From positions 1-29,906 of the forward strand of contig CAZQVB010000046.1 in the NCBI GenBank assembly GCA_964596645.1: a DNA stretch of 29,906 nt, written 5' to 3'. Shown here piece after piece: positions 14,640 to 24,800 of the stretch (positions within the stretch are counted from its first letter, which is position 1; every line of letters starts with the position of its first letter). A program made the position numbers and the translations under genes. This stretch comes from CAVQEK01 sp964596645 (lineage in GTDB: Bacteria > Bacteroidota > Bacteroidia > Cytophagales > Cyclobacteriaceae). The notes beneath the pieces were generated by a model, which was not told the DNA's origin, did not search any database, and saw only the letters and a program-made list of their open reading frames with translations.

Positions 14640-16289
14640 ATGAAAATAATCCATATGAAAGAAGCTTTACCCAAGCAAACAGCGGATTTGCGGGCTGTAA
14701 TGGGCGTATGTGCCGTATTGCTGTTGCTGATCGTGTTGATGGTTTTCAACACCCGGCTGCTTCCGTTCATCGACCTTCCCAATCATTTGGCAGAGGCCAC
14801 CATCTATCAACTACTGGATGAAGAGCACGCGTTGTTCTCCCAATATTTTACCACGGTGCCCTGGTATTTTCCCAACACACTGCACCCCAGGGTAACGGCT
14901 ATTTTTCCTTCCGTAGAGATCGGCGATAAAATTTTCTTTTCGCTGTATCTGCTGCTGATGATCACTGCCATGATGCTGGTGGCGAAGCAACTGAAAGGTA
15001 ATCTGTGGATTGTGGTGCTCACCTTTCTGTATGCCTTTAATTACAACGTCACCTATGGCTTTGTAGGTTATTACATGTCCATTCCGTTTATCCTGCTGCT
15101 GTTCGGCTTTCTGATCAGGCCGGCATCATGGGCCGGCAGCGCCGCGATAGCCGGCCTGTTGTTGCTCATCTATTTTGCGCACGCACAGTCTGCCCTGTTC
15201 GGGCTGCTCCTCGTCGCGGTGATTTCGCTGTTTCGATTGCGATGGCAACCCGGTAGCCTGGCCATGCGTGCGGCAGCCACCCTGCCAGTGTTTATTCTAA
15301 TAGTAATATGGTGGAAAGCCAGGGCCGATGGCACGGAAGAAAGTACCCTCGACTACATGGTTCGTTATTATTCAAATATTTTCCTTACCGAGTGCAACCT
15401 ACGCCTTGGCCTCGGCGCCATGGACCATTACCACCTGTACGCCGGTGTGGCAGGAATTGTCTTTGGTGCAGTGGTCTGCACTACCATACTCCTCCCCCTC
15501 CTTTTTCATGCGCGTGACCTGTGGCTAATGCGCCGGCAGATCATACGGAGCAGCATATTCTATCCGGCCCTATTGCTGTTCACGGTGTTCCTTTGCTACC
15601 TGCTGTTGCCCACCAAGCTGCCCGGTCAGAACCCGATAGCCCAGCGCTTTAGCACCTACTTCTTCCTCGCGCTTATTCTTGTGGTATCTGCTGCATTGGG
15701 CGGCAAAAGTGCCTCCTACCTGAAATACTACGTCACCACTGCGGTGCTGCTGTATGTGGTTTGCTGGGGCGAATACTTCCATAGTTTCAATCGGGACAAC
15801 CGGGGCTTTGACAAAAACCTACTTTCAGATGTACAACCGGGACAGGTAATGGGTGCTGTGATCTCAGAAAATGACTACCGGGACCGGCCGGTGTATATCC
15901 ACTTTCCCAACTACCACATTGTATGGAACCAGGGGCTGGCCACTACCAAGATTATTGATTTCAGGTTTGGCGTGGTACGCCGCGGAGAGCGCGGTGAAGA
16001 AATTCCGTATTATAACGAGTGGGCCAACCTTGAAGAAAGCAACAGCGAACAACTCGCTGAAGACCTGGACTACCTGTTGGTGAAGTCCGGCTCATCGGCC
16101 ATTGCTGATGGCAATTATGGTGAATTTGTTTTACAACGCAGCCGGGGCGATTGGCATGTCTTTACAAACGCGTCATCCGAAGTTATTTCTCAGGAACCAC
16201 GACAGCCACTCGATGTCGATGAACAACAAAGCCAGGAACATGATGCTCAGGCATACGCAAAATATCATGAACTTCCAGTTGCGAAATAG
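14640..16289 (+). CDS. Polytopic membrane protein, GT-C glycosyltransferase-like
   Basis: This 549-residue inner-membrane protein has about ten hydrophobic segments (for example 19-38, 92-112, 117-155, 165-200, 260-285 and 300-320). The loop after TM1 reads LPFIDLPNHLAEATIY (about 43-58), with acidic residues where GT-C transferases place their catalytic Asp, and the C-terminal ~150 residues form a soluble domain. The overall layout suggests a polyprenyl-phosphate-sugar-dependent glycosyltransferase or a related protein; the family is not certain. A second ATG at 14655 could be the start. The last ~38 residues are hydrophilic and lie antisense to the UbiA gene, with which it overlaps by 117 bp. 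The UbiA neighbour may supply the lipid carrier. Confidence 0.6.
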   Translation: MKIIHMKEALPKQTADLRAVMGVCAVLLLLIVLMVFNTRLLPFIDLPNHLAEATIYQLLDEEHALFSQYFTTVPWYFPNTLHPRVTAIFPSVEIGDKIFFSLYLLLMITAMMLVAKQLKGNLWIVVLTFLYAFNYNVTYGFVGYYMSIPFILLLFGFLIRPASWAGSAAIAGLLLLIYFAHAQSALFGLLLVAVISLFRLRWQPGSLAMRAAATLPVFILIVIWWKARADGTEESTLDYMVRYYSNIFLTECNLRLGLGAMDHYHLYAGVAGIVFGAVVCTTILLPLLFHARDLWLMRRQIIRSSIFYPALLLFTVFLCYLLLPTKLPGQNPIAQRFSTYFFLALILVVSAALGGKSASYLKYYVTTAVLLYVVCWGEYFHSFNRDNRGFDKNLLSDVQPGQVMGAVISENDYRDRPVYIHFPNYHIVWNQGLATTKIIDFRFGVVRRGERGEEIPYYNEWANLEESNSEQLAEDLDYLLVKSGSSAIADGNYGEFVLQRSRGDWHVFTNASSEVISQEPRQPLDVDEQQSQEHDAQAYAKYHELPVAK

Positions 16290-17135
16290 TCTTTCGGGCG
16301 TCTGGGCGTTGGAGTCTTTCCGCAGGGAAATCCTTAAATACCAGCTAAACATCAATGCCAAGAAGGGGAAAGTGAGCAACAGCTCTATGCGGTGTTTGAG
16401 GAGAAAAATGCCGAGGAAAAAGGTGCAGGTAAGCGCATAGAAAAACATCGATATTAGGAGGGTGTCCTGGTTGTACACGGCAAATGATTTGCGATACCTG
16501 GCGGCCAGCTCCGGGTTGGCAATGGACCGGTACTCAGCAAAGCGCTTGCTGGCCATAAGAAAGGCCCCGCCCATCCAATAGGCCACCATAATGCTCGACG
16601 GCGGCAGCATGGCCGGTACAAATATGAGCCAGCCCAGCGCGAAGCGGATGGGATTATTGACCGACTCCGACAGCACGTCGATATACGCCCGCTCTTTGGT
16701 ACGAAAAGGCTTGACGTTGTAGATGATGCCCATGATCAGCAACAGCAGCTCAAAGAGGAAAAAGTTGAAATTGACCAGCCATGCCAGACACAGTCCGATG
16801 GCGGCCAGCGCCATATACTCAAGATAGATCACCGTGGCATTGAGTTTTTTTACCACACAAGGGCGCTTGCTTTTGGTGGGATGGTACCGGTCGAACGCAG
16901 CATCCAGCCACTCATTGATTACGTAATTGGCAGATGCTATGAGGCAGGTGGCTAAGACGCCCAAAAGAGCGGTAAAAAGAAGATGTGCGGAGAAATGTAT
17001 GGAGAAATAGAGGAAGGCAAAGACCATCCCCGGCAGCATAAAGATATTTTTGAACCAATGGTCGGGCCGGGCCAGGTCGATATAATCTTTCACGGTAGCC
17101 GACGAAGTCAGGGTATTTGGTTGTGTTGCATCCAT
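16173..17135 (-). CDS. UbiA-family prenyltransferase (decaprenyl-phosphate phosphoribosyltransferase-like)
   Basis: This 320-residue polytopic prenyltransferase starts MDATQPNTLTSSATVKDYIDLARPDHWFKN. The first Asp-rich motif is NEWLDAAFDRYHPTKSKRP (NxxxDxxxD form, with KxKRP after it) and the second is YIDVLSESVNNPIRFALGW; nine or so membrane segments follow the UbiA pattern. The LARPDHWFKN start and the NxxxDxxxDxxHPxKxxRP motif resemble DPPR synthase (phosphoribosyl transfer to a polyprenyl phosphate) more than quinone UbiA. The frame is open upstream to 17204, but MDATQ fits the family start. The 3' end overlaps the preceding convergent gene by 117 bp, which suggests linked roles in making a lipid-linked sugar. 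Confidence 0.8.
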   Translation of the reverse strand: MDATQPNTLTSSATVKDYIDLARPDHWFKNIFMLPGMVFAFLYFSIHFSAHLLFTALLGVLATCLIASANYVINEWLDAAFDRYHPTKSKRPCVVKKLNATVIYLEYMALAAIGLCLAWLVNFNFFLFELLLLIMGIIYNVKPFRTKERAYIDVLSESVNNPIRFALGWLIFVPAMLPPSSIMVAYWMGGAFLMASKRFAEYRSIANPELAARYRKSFAVYNQDTLLISMFFYALTCTFFLGIFLLKHRIELLLTFPFLALMFSWYLRISLRKDSNAQTPERLFRNWKFMIFCVCLSIMFLALLFIDIEWLSWFLRNNFG

Positions 17136-17316
17136 TGGATTTGGCGTTATCAGAAAGCCACACAGAGCGCCATGGCTATACTTTTTTTTATGCTCTTTAT
17201 GCAAGATTGGTGACTACCCTCTCCTGCTGCACAGCCCGAATTACTGCATTTTTGCAAATATTGCCAAAAGGGTAACGAATGTTTGTATCGGCTCCATGAT
17301 AGCCGTACACCATCCA

Positions 17317-17349
17317 AACCCTTCAAGGATTTCAAACCCTTGAAGGGTT
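17317..17349. repeat. Perfect 12-bp hairpin AACCCTTCAAGG
   Basis: AACCCTTCAAGG (17317-17328) pairs with CCTTGAAGGGTT (17338-17349) over 12 bp with a 9-nt loop. Repeats of this AACCCTTGAAGGGTT kind are common in Bacteroidota intergenic DNA. No T-run follows, so it is not a standard terminator, but it could end the transcript of the giant-protein operon. Confidence 0.6.
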
Positions 17350-17460
17350 AATGATGATGACTTCGAAAGAACTTCTTCACCCGCGCCTGTATTTTTCATA
17401 TTTCTGCAGGAAATAGCGGTAGTTGTCTTTTTGCGATTCCAAACAATCCGCTGATTTCGC

Positions 17461-17484
17461 CTATGCTTAGGCGTTCAAGCATAG
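17461..17484. repeat. 8-bp hairpin CTATGCTT / AAGCATAG
   Basis: These are two perfect 8-bp arms with an 8-nt loop (AGGCGTTC), about 150 bp downstream of the giant-protein operon on the minus strand. There is no T-run. It could be a weak terminator or a decayed repeat. Confidence 0.35.
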
Positions 17485-17637
17485 CTGAAAAGGTTAAATG
17501 ATGCCATGGCCGCCACATTCCCAGGCAATCCGAGTATCATCGGGGATATTACAATATTAGCTAGCCGGCAGTTTGAATTCGTCAAATCCCATCTGGAATT
17601 CTACAGGAAAACCGACTGTCTGATCCTTCAAGGAAGA

Positions 17638-20600
17638 TCAGTTCTGCGCATTAATATTAAAGCGATCGGCATATACCAGTCGTGGTTGGTTTTCGCTCGT
17701 GGGCGATGCGTCTTTGGCCACAACGTTCTGATTGGATTGGGTCATTGGCAATTCAAACTCGCGAATCAAAATAAGAAACGGGTCGTCTTTATAGCGCCGG
17801 TTCAGTTTGAAATCTCTTTCAATTTTGAAGTGGTTATTTTGAATGTCCTTTTCTGTAATGTGAATGCTCACTTTTTCTTCCTCCAGTTTCTTGTCGTTGG
17901 TGCCATCATCAATGAACATGCGCACCGGCTGCGCAACATCAGGATCGAAAAAGGCGAGTTCGATCACATTGCGGGGTGACAGGGGAAGTGAAATGGGCCC
18001 CTCCACGGTGATGGTAAACCGGGAATTCTGATCGTCTTTGCGAAAATCGACCTTCGCCTTGCGGCTGGGAACGAGCTGAATAAAATCGGGCATCACCACC
18101 GGCGAGAGGCACACATCGGTGTGGCCCATGCGCACCGAATGTTGCTGATAGCGGGCGAGTGCCAAGCGAACAAACGGAAAGTACATGCTCCCTGTCTCCA
18201 GAGCAATGTCGGCGCGGTACATATTGCGTTCTTCATCAAACTCCACCGGAAAGGCGGCTACATCCGTTCGGTAGTTTTCGCGACCGGGATAGACAATCGC
18301 TTTATCGATGATCGGGTTAAACCGAAAATCATTTTCCCCGGGGCCCAAGTTGCTCTCGGGCTGGGATAGCTTGATGGGATCGACCCCCCATTGCGTGATA
18401 AAAGGATTGTATCCGGCCTTGCCCAGCGCTTTGATGGTGTTGGTGAAGTTGCCTTCCGATTTACCATTGAATAATACGCCGAGCCGCTCGCCCACACCGG
18501 ATGAGTACCAGGGCCTCTTCAGATAAATACGCAGTCCACCACCCACCCTGTGGTGCTGCATGGTGCTGCCATGCTCTGTTTTTCGCCATTCGAAGGTTGG
18601 TATAATATAGTCTACTTCGGGTGCCAGTGGCCGGGCCGAGCTGGGGATGATCACGTCTTCAAACCAGGGGCCTTCCCGGGTGATGGGTACTTTCTTAGTT
18701 TTAATCAGCTGGTCAAAATGATCGTGGTAGCGCGTAGTGGCTATGGTTTTGTAGCGCACCAGCCGGTGTTTGGTGTCCTGAAAACGCTGCTCCAATGGCG
18801 GATGACCCACCGGAGCCGTGAGCGCATTCGTATTATTTTCTGCATTTGCCTTCTGGTATTGCTGAATTTTATCTTTTGGCTGCGTCTGGGCTATCGACGC
18901 TTTGGTCACTTCTTTGGCGTGGTAGTCAACCGGTATGTTGGCGATCTGACCCTGCCGGTCTACTTCTTCCGGCCTGTTCTTTACCACATCATCAATTATT
19001 TCTTTCCATTGGGCATGAAAGTCGAGCCGGTTGGTGCTGTAGCCGTGCACCAGATAGCGCACATTCAGATAGCAGATCACATCATTGTAGGCGCGCTGGG
19101 GCTGCATTATTTTTATCTCCGAGGGTTCTACGGGTTGTTGCACGGCATGAATGAGTTCCACGGTGCGCGAGGGGCTGATCATCCAGTGCATGCCCTGGTT
19201 CATGTATTTTCTGATGGTCGCAATATTAGGCGGACTTTCTTTGCTCACCATCTGCCAAACGGCCGAAAGTCTTTCAATGTCGTCGGCGCGCCACCAGCTG
19301 CTGTAGCGCAACTGCATGCGCTGGCCTTTGGGAATACTAATTTCTAGCAGGCGCTGCGCAGCTTTCCATTCTGCCTTTATGTTATTTCCTTCTTGTAGGC
19401 GTATTCGCAGCGATTTTGCTTTGTACCAGGTTTCTTTCGGTATGTTAATATTGGTATTACCTGTAGCCTCCTGGTTTTCGAAAAAGCTGAGCTGCTTCAG
19501 ATCAAAGGTTTGGGAGTGTGTCTTATTTGTCGTGCTATCGATGTAAAAAGAAACACCGGCCGCCATCGGGTCGGGCAAATAAACGAGTTCTACCTGATCG
19601 CCTTTGTGAATAGTGCCGGTCTTGTCCGCCTGGCCTGGAAAATCACTATCGTTGGCCGTAATCAATTGATACATCTCTTTGGCCACAGCCGGATTGTTGC
19701 CTAGTGCATCGTCAAATTTTCCATGGGTTTCGGCCATCAACTGACCATTTTTAGGTGCTACCACATGTCGTGTCGTTTCCGGAGAAAATTCCTGACCGGG
19801 CATCTTATTGTCATTTTCGTAGGCAGCGGCGGTCTTGTCGAAGTTGCTGCGCACCACCAAATGTTCGAGCGATTCGCCATCTCTGGTATTATTGGCCAAT
19901 AGCAAGACAGGATTAACCACCGGCTCATAGCGCAGGTAGCGAAAACTGCGTATGACGGTATGCTGTACATCTTCCGACTGTGCGGTAAGTGGCACGCTGT
20001 TGCCTGCCATATCAACGATGCGGGCGCGCACCATGTAGGCCAGGCCGAACCGCAGGCGTGGCAATGTGCCGGGTACGATCTGCGGCTCTGCCTCCAATTT
20101 GAACTCCAGGTCTTCGTCAAGTGCATACTTTTTGGCTTCTACCTGTTTCGATGTGTTTACATAATCCTTTTGTTTGCTGGCATCAGCGCTTTCATCGTCC
20201 GACTCGTTGATGGCGTATCCCGGCTTGCGCACGGCCAGGCTCCACCCCTCCCATCGAAACAGGGTTTCGGCCGTAAAAAGCTCTCCCTCAATTTCATTTT
20301 TCTCTGCCACGCCGAGTTGAACAAATCCCTCGTCGTTTTCTATGCCATCAATGGTATGCGCATTGTTTTCCGTGTCAATATAGGCCAGCCTGTCTTTCTT
20401 CTGATGTAGCGAATACCATTGATCAGGCTTTTCCGAATACGCAATGTCCATGCGATAGCCCTGGGTTATGTCTTCTGCATACAGCAAATCTTCCGGCAAA
20501 ATAATTTGCAGCGTATTGCTCATCTTATTTTTATCCAGCATGGTGTTTTCCAATTTTTGGGCCTGCTCAAATTTCAGATGCAGCACTTCACTAAGACCGT

Positions 20601-21792
20601 TTCTTCCCACCGCAATGCCCGCCGACCGGATGTGCGGCATGCCCTCATCACCGGCCGGTTGATCCGTGATTTTGTCTGGTTTTTTCGCGGCACTGTTCAG
20701 CAAATTCAGTGCGACTACCTTCAGTTTCACGTCTTCGATTATCTTACTTTCCACAAAATTATTGAGCTTGATGGCCACGCCATCGGCATCCATCTGATAC
20801 GCATTGTAATGATGGCTGTTGATTGCGAGAAAGCCGTTGCGGACTTGGTCGGTGTCTTTGGCGCGCGCGTAAAAACCTGGGTTGGTAATGCGATATGCTG
20901 TTTTCGGGCACGAAACGGTGGTGTCATTTGATAGGCCAAGGTTCTGAGGCAAACACTGGACGCCGCCCTCGGCTGCCAAGGTGTTGGTCACATTCAGTTC
21001 GAAATCGAGCACCAGACCCAGCCGGCGCTGAACCTGCGGATAGCTGCTGAGTACAGAGACAATATCGTGAAACTCAAAGTCAGGTTTTTTGATCACCTTC
21101 AATGGCGTTGTTCTTCCCTTCTGGCCCACCAGATGAAAGGAGCGCAGTTGTTGGAAGTCGGTGGCAGGATTGGCACTGGGGCTGTACGGAAAGTATTTCT
21201 TTTGGTCTGACGGTAGTATCGGCGAACCGTCAGCATTCACCTTTCCCTGAGACTGCCGGCGTGTAAGCCGGAAAAGTTCGGCCTCCGTAAATTCTTCTTT
21301 GCGCCGGACGTTGCTTCTTTTCAATTCATCAAAACGCTCATCGCTAATTGGCTGATAGCGCGAAATGGACATCAGCGCTTCATCCTTTAGCAAATCGTTG
21401 GTTTTGATCAAATCAGTGGGGTTGCTAATAGCAAAACGCGCATAGCTTTTCGTGATGAATTCCTTCACATGTTTCACGGGATATGAATGAAGCCGGTATT
21501 TCTGAAAATCTTCCTGTTGGTAACCGCGCACTTTAATGGACTGATAGAACAAGTCCTGCCACAATTCGCTGTTGATGGAGGTTTTCACCAGTTGGGCGGG
21601 AATGTCTGTATTGTTGAAACGGAAAGAAAAATCAGCACCGAGTATTTTAGCCGGCCAGTTGAGCATATCGGGGAAGGTGGCCAGTATGGTTTCATTGTTC
21701 GGCTCGAGGCGAATGGAAACCGACACGGAAAGCTTCAGTATGTCGCCCTGGCGATGATGGGGCAGTGTGGTAAAAATCAGTGTCTTTTTCAT
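17638..21792 (-). CDS. Giant uncharacterised protein (1384 residues), second gene of a two-gene operon
   Basis: This is a 1384-residue protein with no signal peptide, no membrane segment and no enzymatic motif that I recognise. It starts MKKTLIFTTLPHHRQGDILK, then LSVSVSIRLEPNNETILATF with DMLNWPAKI, a head that I recall from very large uncharacterised proteins of other bacteria. Conspicuous stretches are LPRLRFGLAYMVRARIVDMAGN (about 615-636), RYLRYEPVVNPVLLL near 665-680, ESLEHLVVRSNFD, GGLRIYLKRPWYSSGVGERLGVLF (about 1130-1153), ITQWGVDPIKLSQPE, and VCLSPVVMPDFIQLVPSRKAKV near 1285. The mix suggests a chain of beta-rich domains. It starts 48 bp after the stop of the other giant gene, so the two are almost surely co-transcribed. 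Function unknown; a structural or surface role is only a guess. Confidence 0.8.
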   Translation of the reverse strand: MKKTLIFTTLPHHRQGDILKLSVSVSIRLEPNNETILATFPDMLNWPAKILGADFSFRFNNTDIPAQLVKTSINSELWQDLFYQSIKVRGYQQEDFQKYRLHSYPVKHVKEFITKSYARFAISNPTDLIKTNDLLKDEALMSISRYQPISDERFDELKRSNVRRKEEFTEAELFRLTRRQSQGKVNADGSPILPSDQKKYFPYSPSANPATDFQQLRSFHLVGQKGRTTPLKVIKKPDFEFHDIVSVLSSYPQVQRRLGLVLDFELNVTNTLAAEGGVQCLPQNLGLSNDTTVSCPKTAYRITNPGFYARAKDTDQVRNGFLAINSHHYNAYQMDADGVAIKLNNFVESKIIEDVKLKVVALNLLNSAAKKPDKITDQPAGDEGMPHIRSAGIAVGRNGLSEVLHLKFEQAQKLENTMLDKNKMSNTLQIILPEDLLYAEDITQGYRMDIAYSEKPDQWYSLHQKKDRLAYIDTENNAHTIDGIENDEGFVQLGVAEKNEIEGELFTAETLFRWEGWSLAVRKPGYAINESDDESADASKQKDYVNTSKQVEAKKYALDEDLEFKLEAEPQIVPGTLPRLRFGLAYMVRARIVDMAGNSVPLTAQSEDVQHTVIRSFRYLRYEPVVNPVLLLANNTRDGESLEHLVVRSNFDKTAAAYENDNKMPGQEFSPETTRHVVAPKNGQLMAETHGKFDDALGNNPAVAKEMYQLITANDSDFPGQADKTGTIHKGDQVELVYLPDPMAAGVSFYIDSTTNKTHSQTFDLKQLSFFENQEATGNTNINIPKETWYKAKSLRIRLQEGNNIKAEWKAAQRLLEISIPKGQRMQLRYSSWWRADDIERLSAVWQMVSKESPPNIATIRKYMNQGMHWMISPSRTVELIHAVQQPVEPSEIKIMQPQRAYNDVICYLNVRYLVHGYSTNRLDFHAQWKEIIDDVVKNRPEEVDRQGQIANIPVDYHAKEVTKASIAQTQPKDKIQQYQKANAENNTNALTAPVGHPPLEQRFQDTKHRLVRYKTIATTRYHDHFDQLIKTKKVPITREGPWFEDVIIPSSARPLAPEVDYIIPTFEWRKTEHGSTMQHHRVGGGLRIYLKRPWYSSGVGERLGVLFNGKSEGNFTNTIKALGKAGYNPFITQWGVDPIKLSQPESNLGPGENDFRFNPIIDKAIVYPGRENYRTDVAAFPVEFDEERNMYRADIALETGSMYFPFVRLALARYQQHSVRMGHTDVCLSPVVMPDFIQLVPSRKAKVDFRKDDQNSRFTITVEGPISLPLSPRNVIELAFFDPDVAQPVRMFIDDGTNDKKLEEEKVSIHITEKDIQNNHFKIERDFKLNRRYKDDPFLILIREFELPMTQSNQNVVAKDASPTSENQPRLVYADRFNINAQN

Positions 21793-21840
21793 AAAAAAAT
21801 TGCTTTTGCAGTGTTGAGTGTATACAAGGCCAGGAATAGT

Positions 21841-24800
21841 CTAGGCCGCAAAGGCGCTGCAGTATTGCAACCAGTCGGGCTCTTCGATCATCTGCCCAAA
21901 CTTCGGATCGGCATCCGCACCTTTTAATGTTCGGCGCACCGTCATCGATACGGATTTGCTAAAAAACAGAATTTCAACTTTTACCATGAGAGTAGCCTCA
22001 CCATACAATTTACCCGCCTTTCCGCTTTCGATGATGTAGGTGAGTGCGAGGTAAAATTCCATGGAAAGTGTGATGAGCCCAAGAATACTGAGGGCGCCAT
22101 TGATGCGAATATAACCGGTGAGTTGGGTGATGGTGTTGTCTTCAATTATTTCCAATTTGAAATAAAAGCCGCCCATAATGGACACACCGCCACTGGCCAC
22201 GCCGACGTTGAACGAGATGGCTGCGCCAAATTCAAAGGCCGCCTCGATCATGCGGAAACCTTTGATCGTAGTTTCCATAAGAAAAAAACCACCGCCACCA
22301 AAGCAAGACACAGTGAGTAGAAACGGATTTTCGCGTTTGCAAAAGTTGAAGCCAATGGCGAGCGGAGCACCGGTAAAGGGCAAGTGTGCATAGGCGCCCA
22401 GCGTAATGTTGGCGATCGAGAGCATGCCCACTTCTACGTTGGGCACGCCGATATCGAAGCCCGCTTTGATGCCGTTGGGCTGCAGATTGATGTAGGGCCC
22501 ATTGTCGAAGCCATCCATCGGTATCAGGTTCTGAAGGTTGTTGACAAAAGCCAGCGGCCCTAGAAACACAACCGCCTCTACCTGATCGAGCCGTACCTGC
22601 ACCTTGGTACTCTCGCCGGGCTTGGTGCTAAAGCGAAAATATTCAAAGCGCACGCCGATCATGTCCGCAATTTCTATATAGAATTTATCGAGACTTGAAG
22701 CCACCGACACCGTGCTTGGTTTGGAGGTATCAAACGGCCGGGTCATTTGAGTCACCACGCTGAAGGCGTTTTTCTCATCCACCACCTCAAAATGCAGAAC
22801 GCCAAACAGGTCTTTCTCTTTTTCCAGCTCGGGCACCCAGCGGTATTCGGCTACGAAGGCTTCTTCCGTTTCGTAGGTTTTAAGATTGGGGATTCGAGGC
22901 ACGGTGTCATCGAGTGTTTGTTTTAAGCCGTCTACCGCTCCCTGCAACTGATTTTTAACGTTGTCAATTTGCGCCTCAATGGCCGCTTTTGCATTGTCCG
23001 CGGCATCTTTCAAGTCACTCCTTAGTTCTTCAATCTGCAGCTTGTATCCTTCAATATCAGCCCCGAAATTGCCCAGCGAATTTTTGAGGTCGGCCGATTC
23101 ACTTTTTATATCAATGCCCCCGAACAGCAATTCGAAAATATCGATGACCCCGAAGAGTTTGGCGACGCCGCCTTTACTCATGTCACTATTAAAAAACTCG
23201 GACGGGTTGAAATCAAGGTTGGCGATTTCGTCTACTTTGCCCCCTACCGGCCCCTGAAGCTTCGAGAGCGCCGTAAGTTGCGCATTGGGGCTCAGCGAGC
23301 CACCCGACTTGTCTGTATCGCCATTGAAGTCGAGCATCAGGCTGCCGGTGATGTTGGCAAACACACCGGCATTGTTATCGTCATCATGCAGGGCTATGGT
23401 CACTGCCGATTTCTCGCCGGTCATTTCTTCCACTGCTTCCACAAATACATTGGCCGAGTACATGAGCGGACGAAAATTGATCGCACTATTGTTACCAGAT
23501 TTTTCTGCAGCGAAGCGTATGTCGACCGTGCTGAAATGTGTATCAGCCGGCACCAGACTTTCGGCATAGGCATACTTCTGCCCCCGGGCATCGGAGGTGG
23601 TGCGACTGCCGTCGAAGGCATAGGCTTCGCTCAGTTCCTCACAACGACTGCCATTGTTGGCCACATTTTTCCCGACAAAGATCAGCGGCAGATGCAACTC
23701 GTTTACCAGGCCATCTTTGTCGGTCACCTCTAGTTGAAAATCGAAGGGTTGGCCGTCTGTCTCTATCCAGAAATTGTAGTCGCCACCCCAGTTCCGAATG
23801 CTCTTGGGCGCATCGATGTTGGGCGTTTGCGTGGTGCGAATAATGATTGAAATGAAGGGAAAAGGTATGAAGTTGTTGCTCGCGTCACGCGGCTGGTACA
23901 GCACCTCAGGCTGTGTAACCACCACAAACATACGCTGGCGCATGACGGCCGTGCGCGTATCATGCCATTTGCGCTCGGTAATTTTCACCAGTGAGGCCAT
24001 GTGGCCAAAAGGAAAGAGATAGCCCGCTTCTACGATTTTTACATAGTTGTCGCGGCCCAGATTGGCGCGATGCTCCCATAGCAAAAGGTCGAGATTGGGG
24101 TTGGCGTCGAAGCCCGGTCCATGAAAGTTGCCATAAAAATCGATGTAGGCGCCGAGTGCGGTGAGGTAAAGCCTGTTGGCCGTTACGGGTTTTGGCTTGT
24201 AATTCTTTATGTTGTAGTTGGAACTTTGATGCACAATGTTGTGCCTGTCGCGCCCATCAAGGGCCGCCCGGAATGGCAGGTTACGCGGCGGCTTGTCCTC
24301 TAGCTTCAATCGTGCATCGGCAGCCCACAGTGCCCGGATGGTTTTCAGGTAGTGCAGCGCCGATTCATCTATTTTTCCGCTTTTCAGCTTTATGCCCAGC
24401 CGTGAGTGCCACAATTCGATCACCTTGCCGGCGCTGGTACTCAGCGGGTCATTGATCTGAAGTTGATTGGGATTGTAAACCGGATTGGTCACCACGTCTT
24501 TCTCCTCCACATCCAGCAAATGGGCGAATGCGGCCATCTGGTTGGGAGAAATGTACAGGCGGGTTGGTGCTTCGATGGAAGTCTCGAGAGGGTCGGGCAT
24601 GCCCATTTTCAGCAAGGCGCTCTGAATGGCCTTCGCAATTTTTTTCGAATCCACCGGCTGGGCCTGCACCTCTACCTTCGTTTTCAGAAAAGACTGATCA
24701 TAGACCGCTTGCCGCAATAGCTTCGATTTCGGATCGCGTAAAATACGCAGCGATGTGTCCGGCACATGTTTCCATTTCCTTTTTATGCTTTCGCTGATCT

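Larger units (their letters stand above)
17136..17637. other. 502-bp intergenic stretch with short hairpins
   Basis: This lies between the UbiA start and the end of the 1384-residue gene, both on the minus strand. It contains the two hairpins listed separately. Between them, the minus strand holds a short frame (DNYRYFLQKYEKYRRG then stop) that looks protein-like but is preceded by stops, so a decayed gene end is possible. I see no RNA gene. Confidence 0.3.

Noticed and set aside
18550..19347. 265-codon plus-strand frame with many aromatic residues
   Set aside because: It is a shadow of the 1384-residue gene; no start context, no motif.
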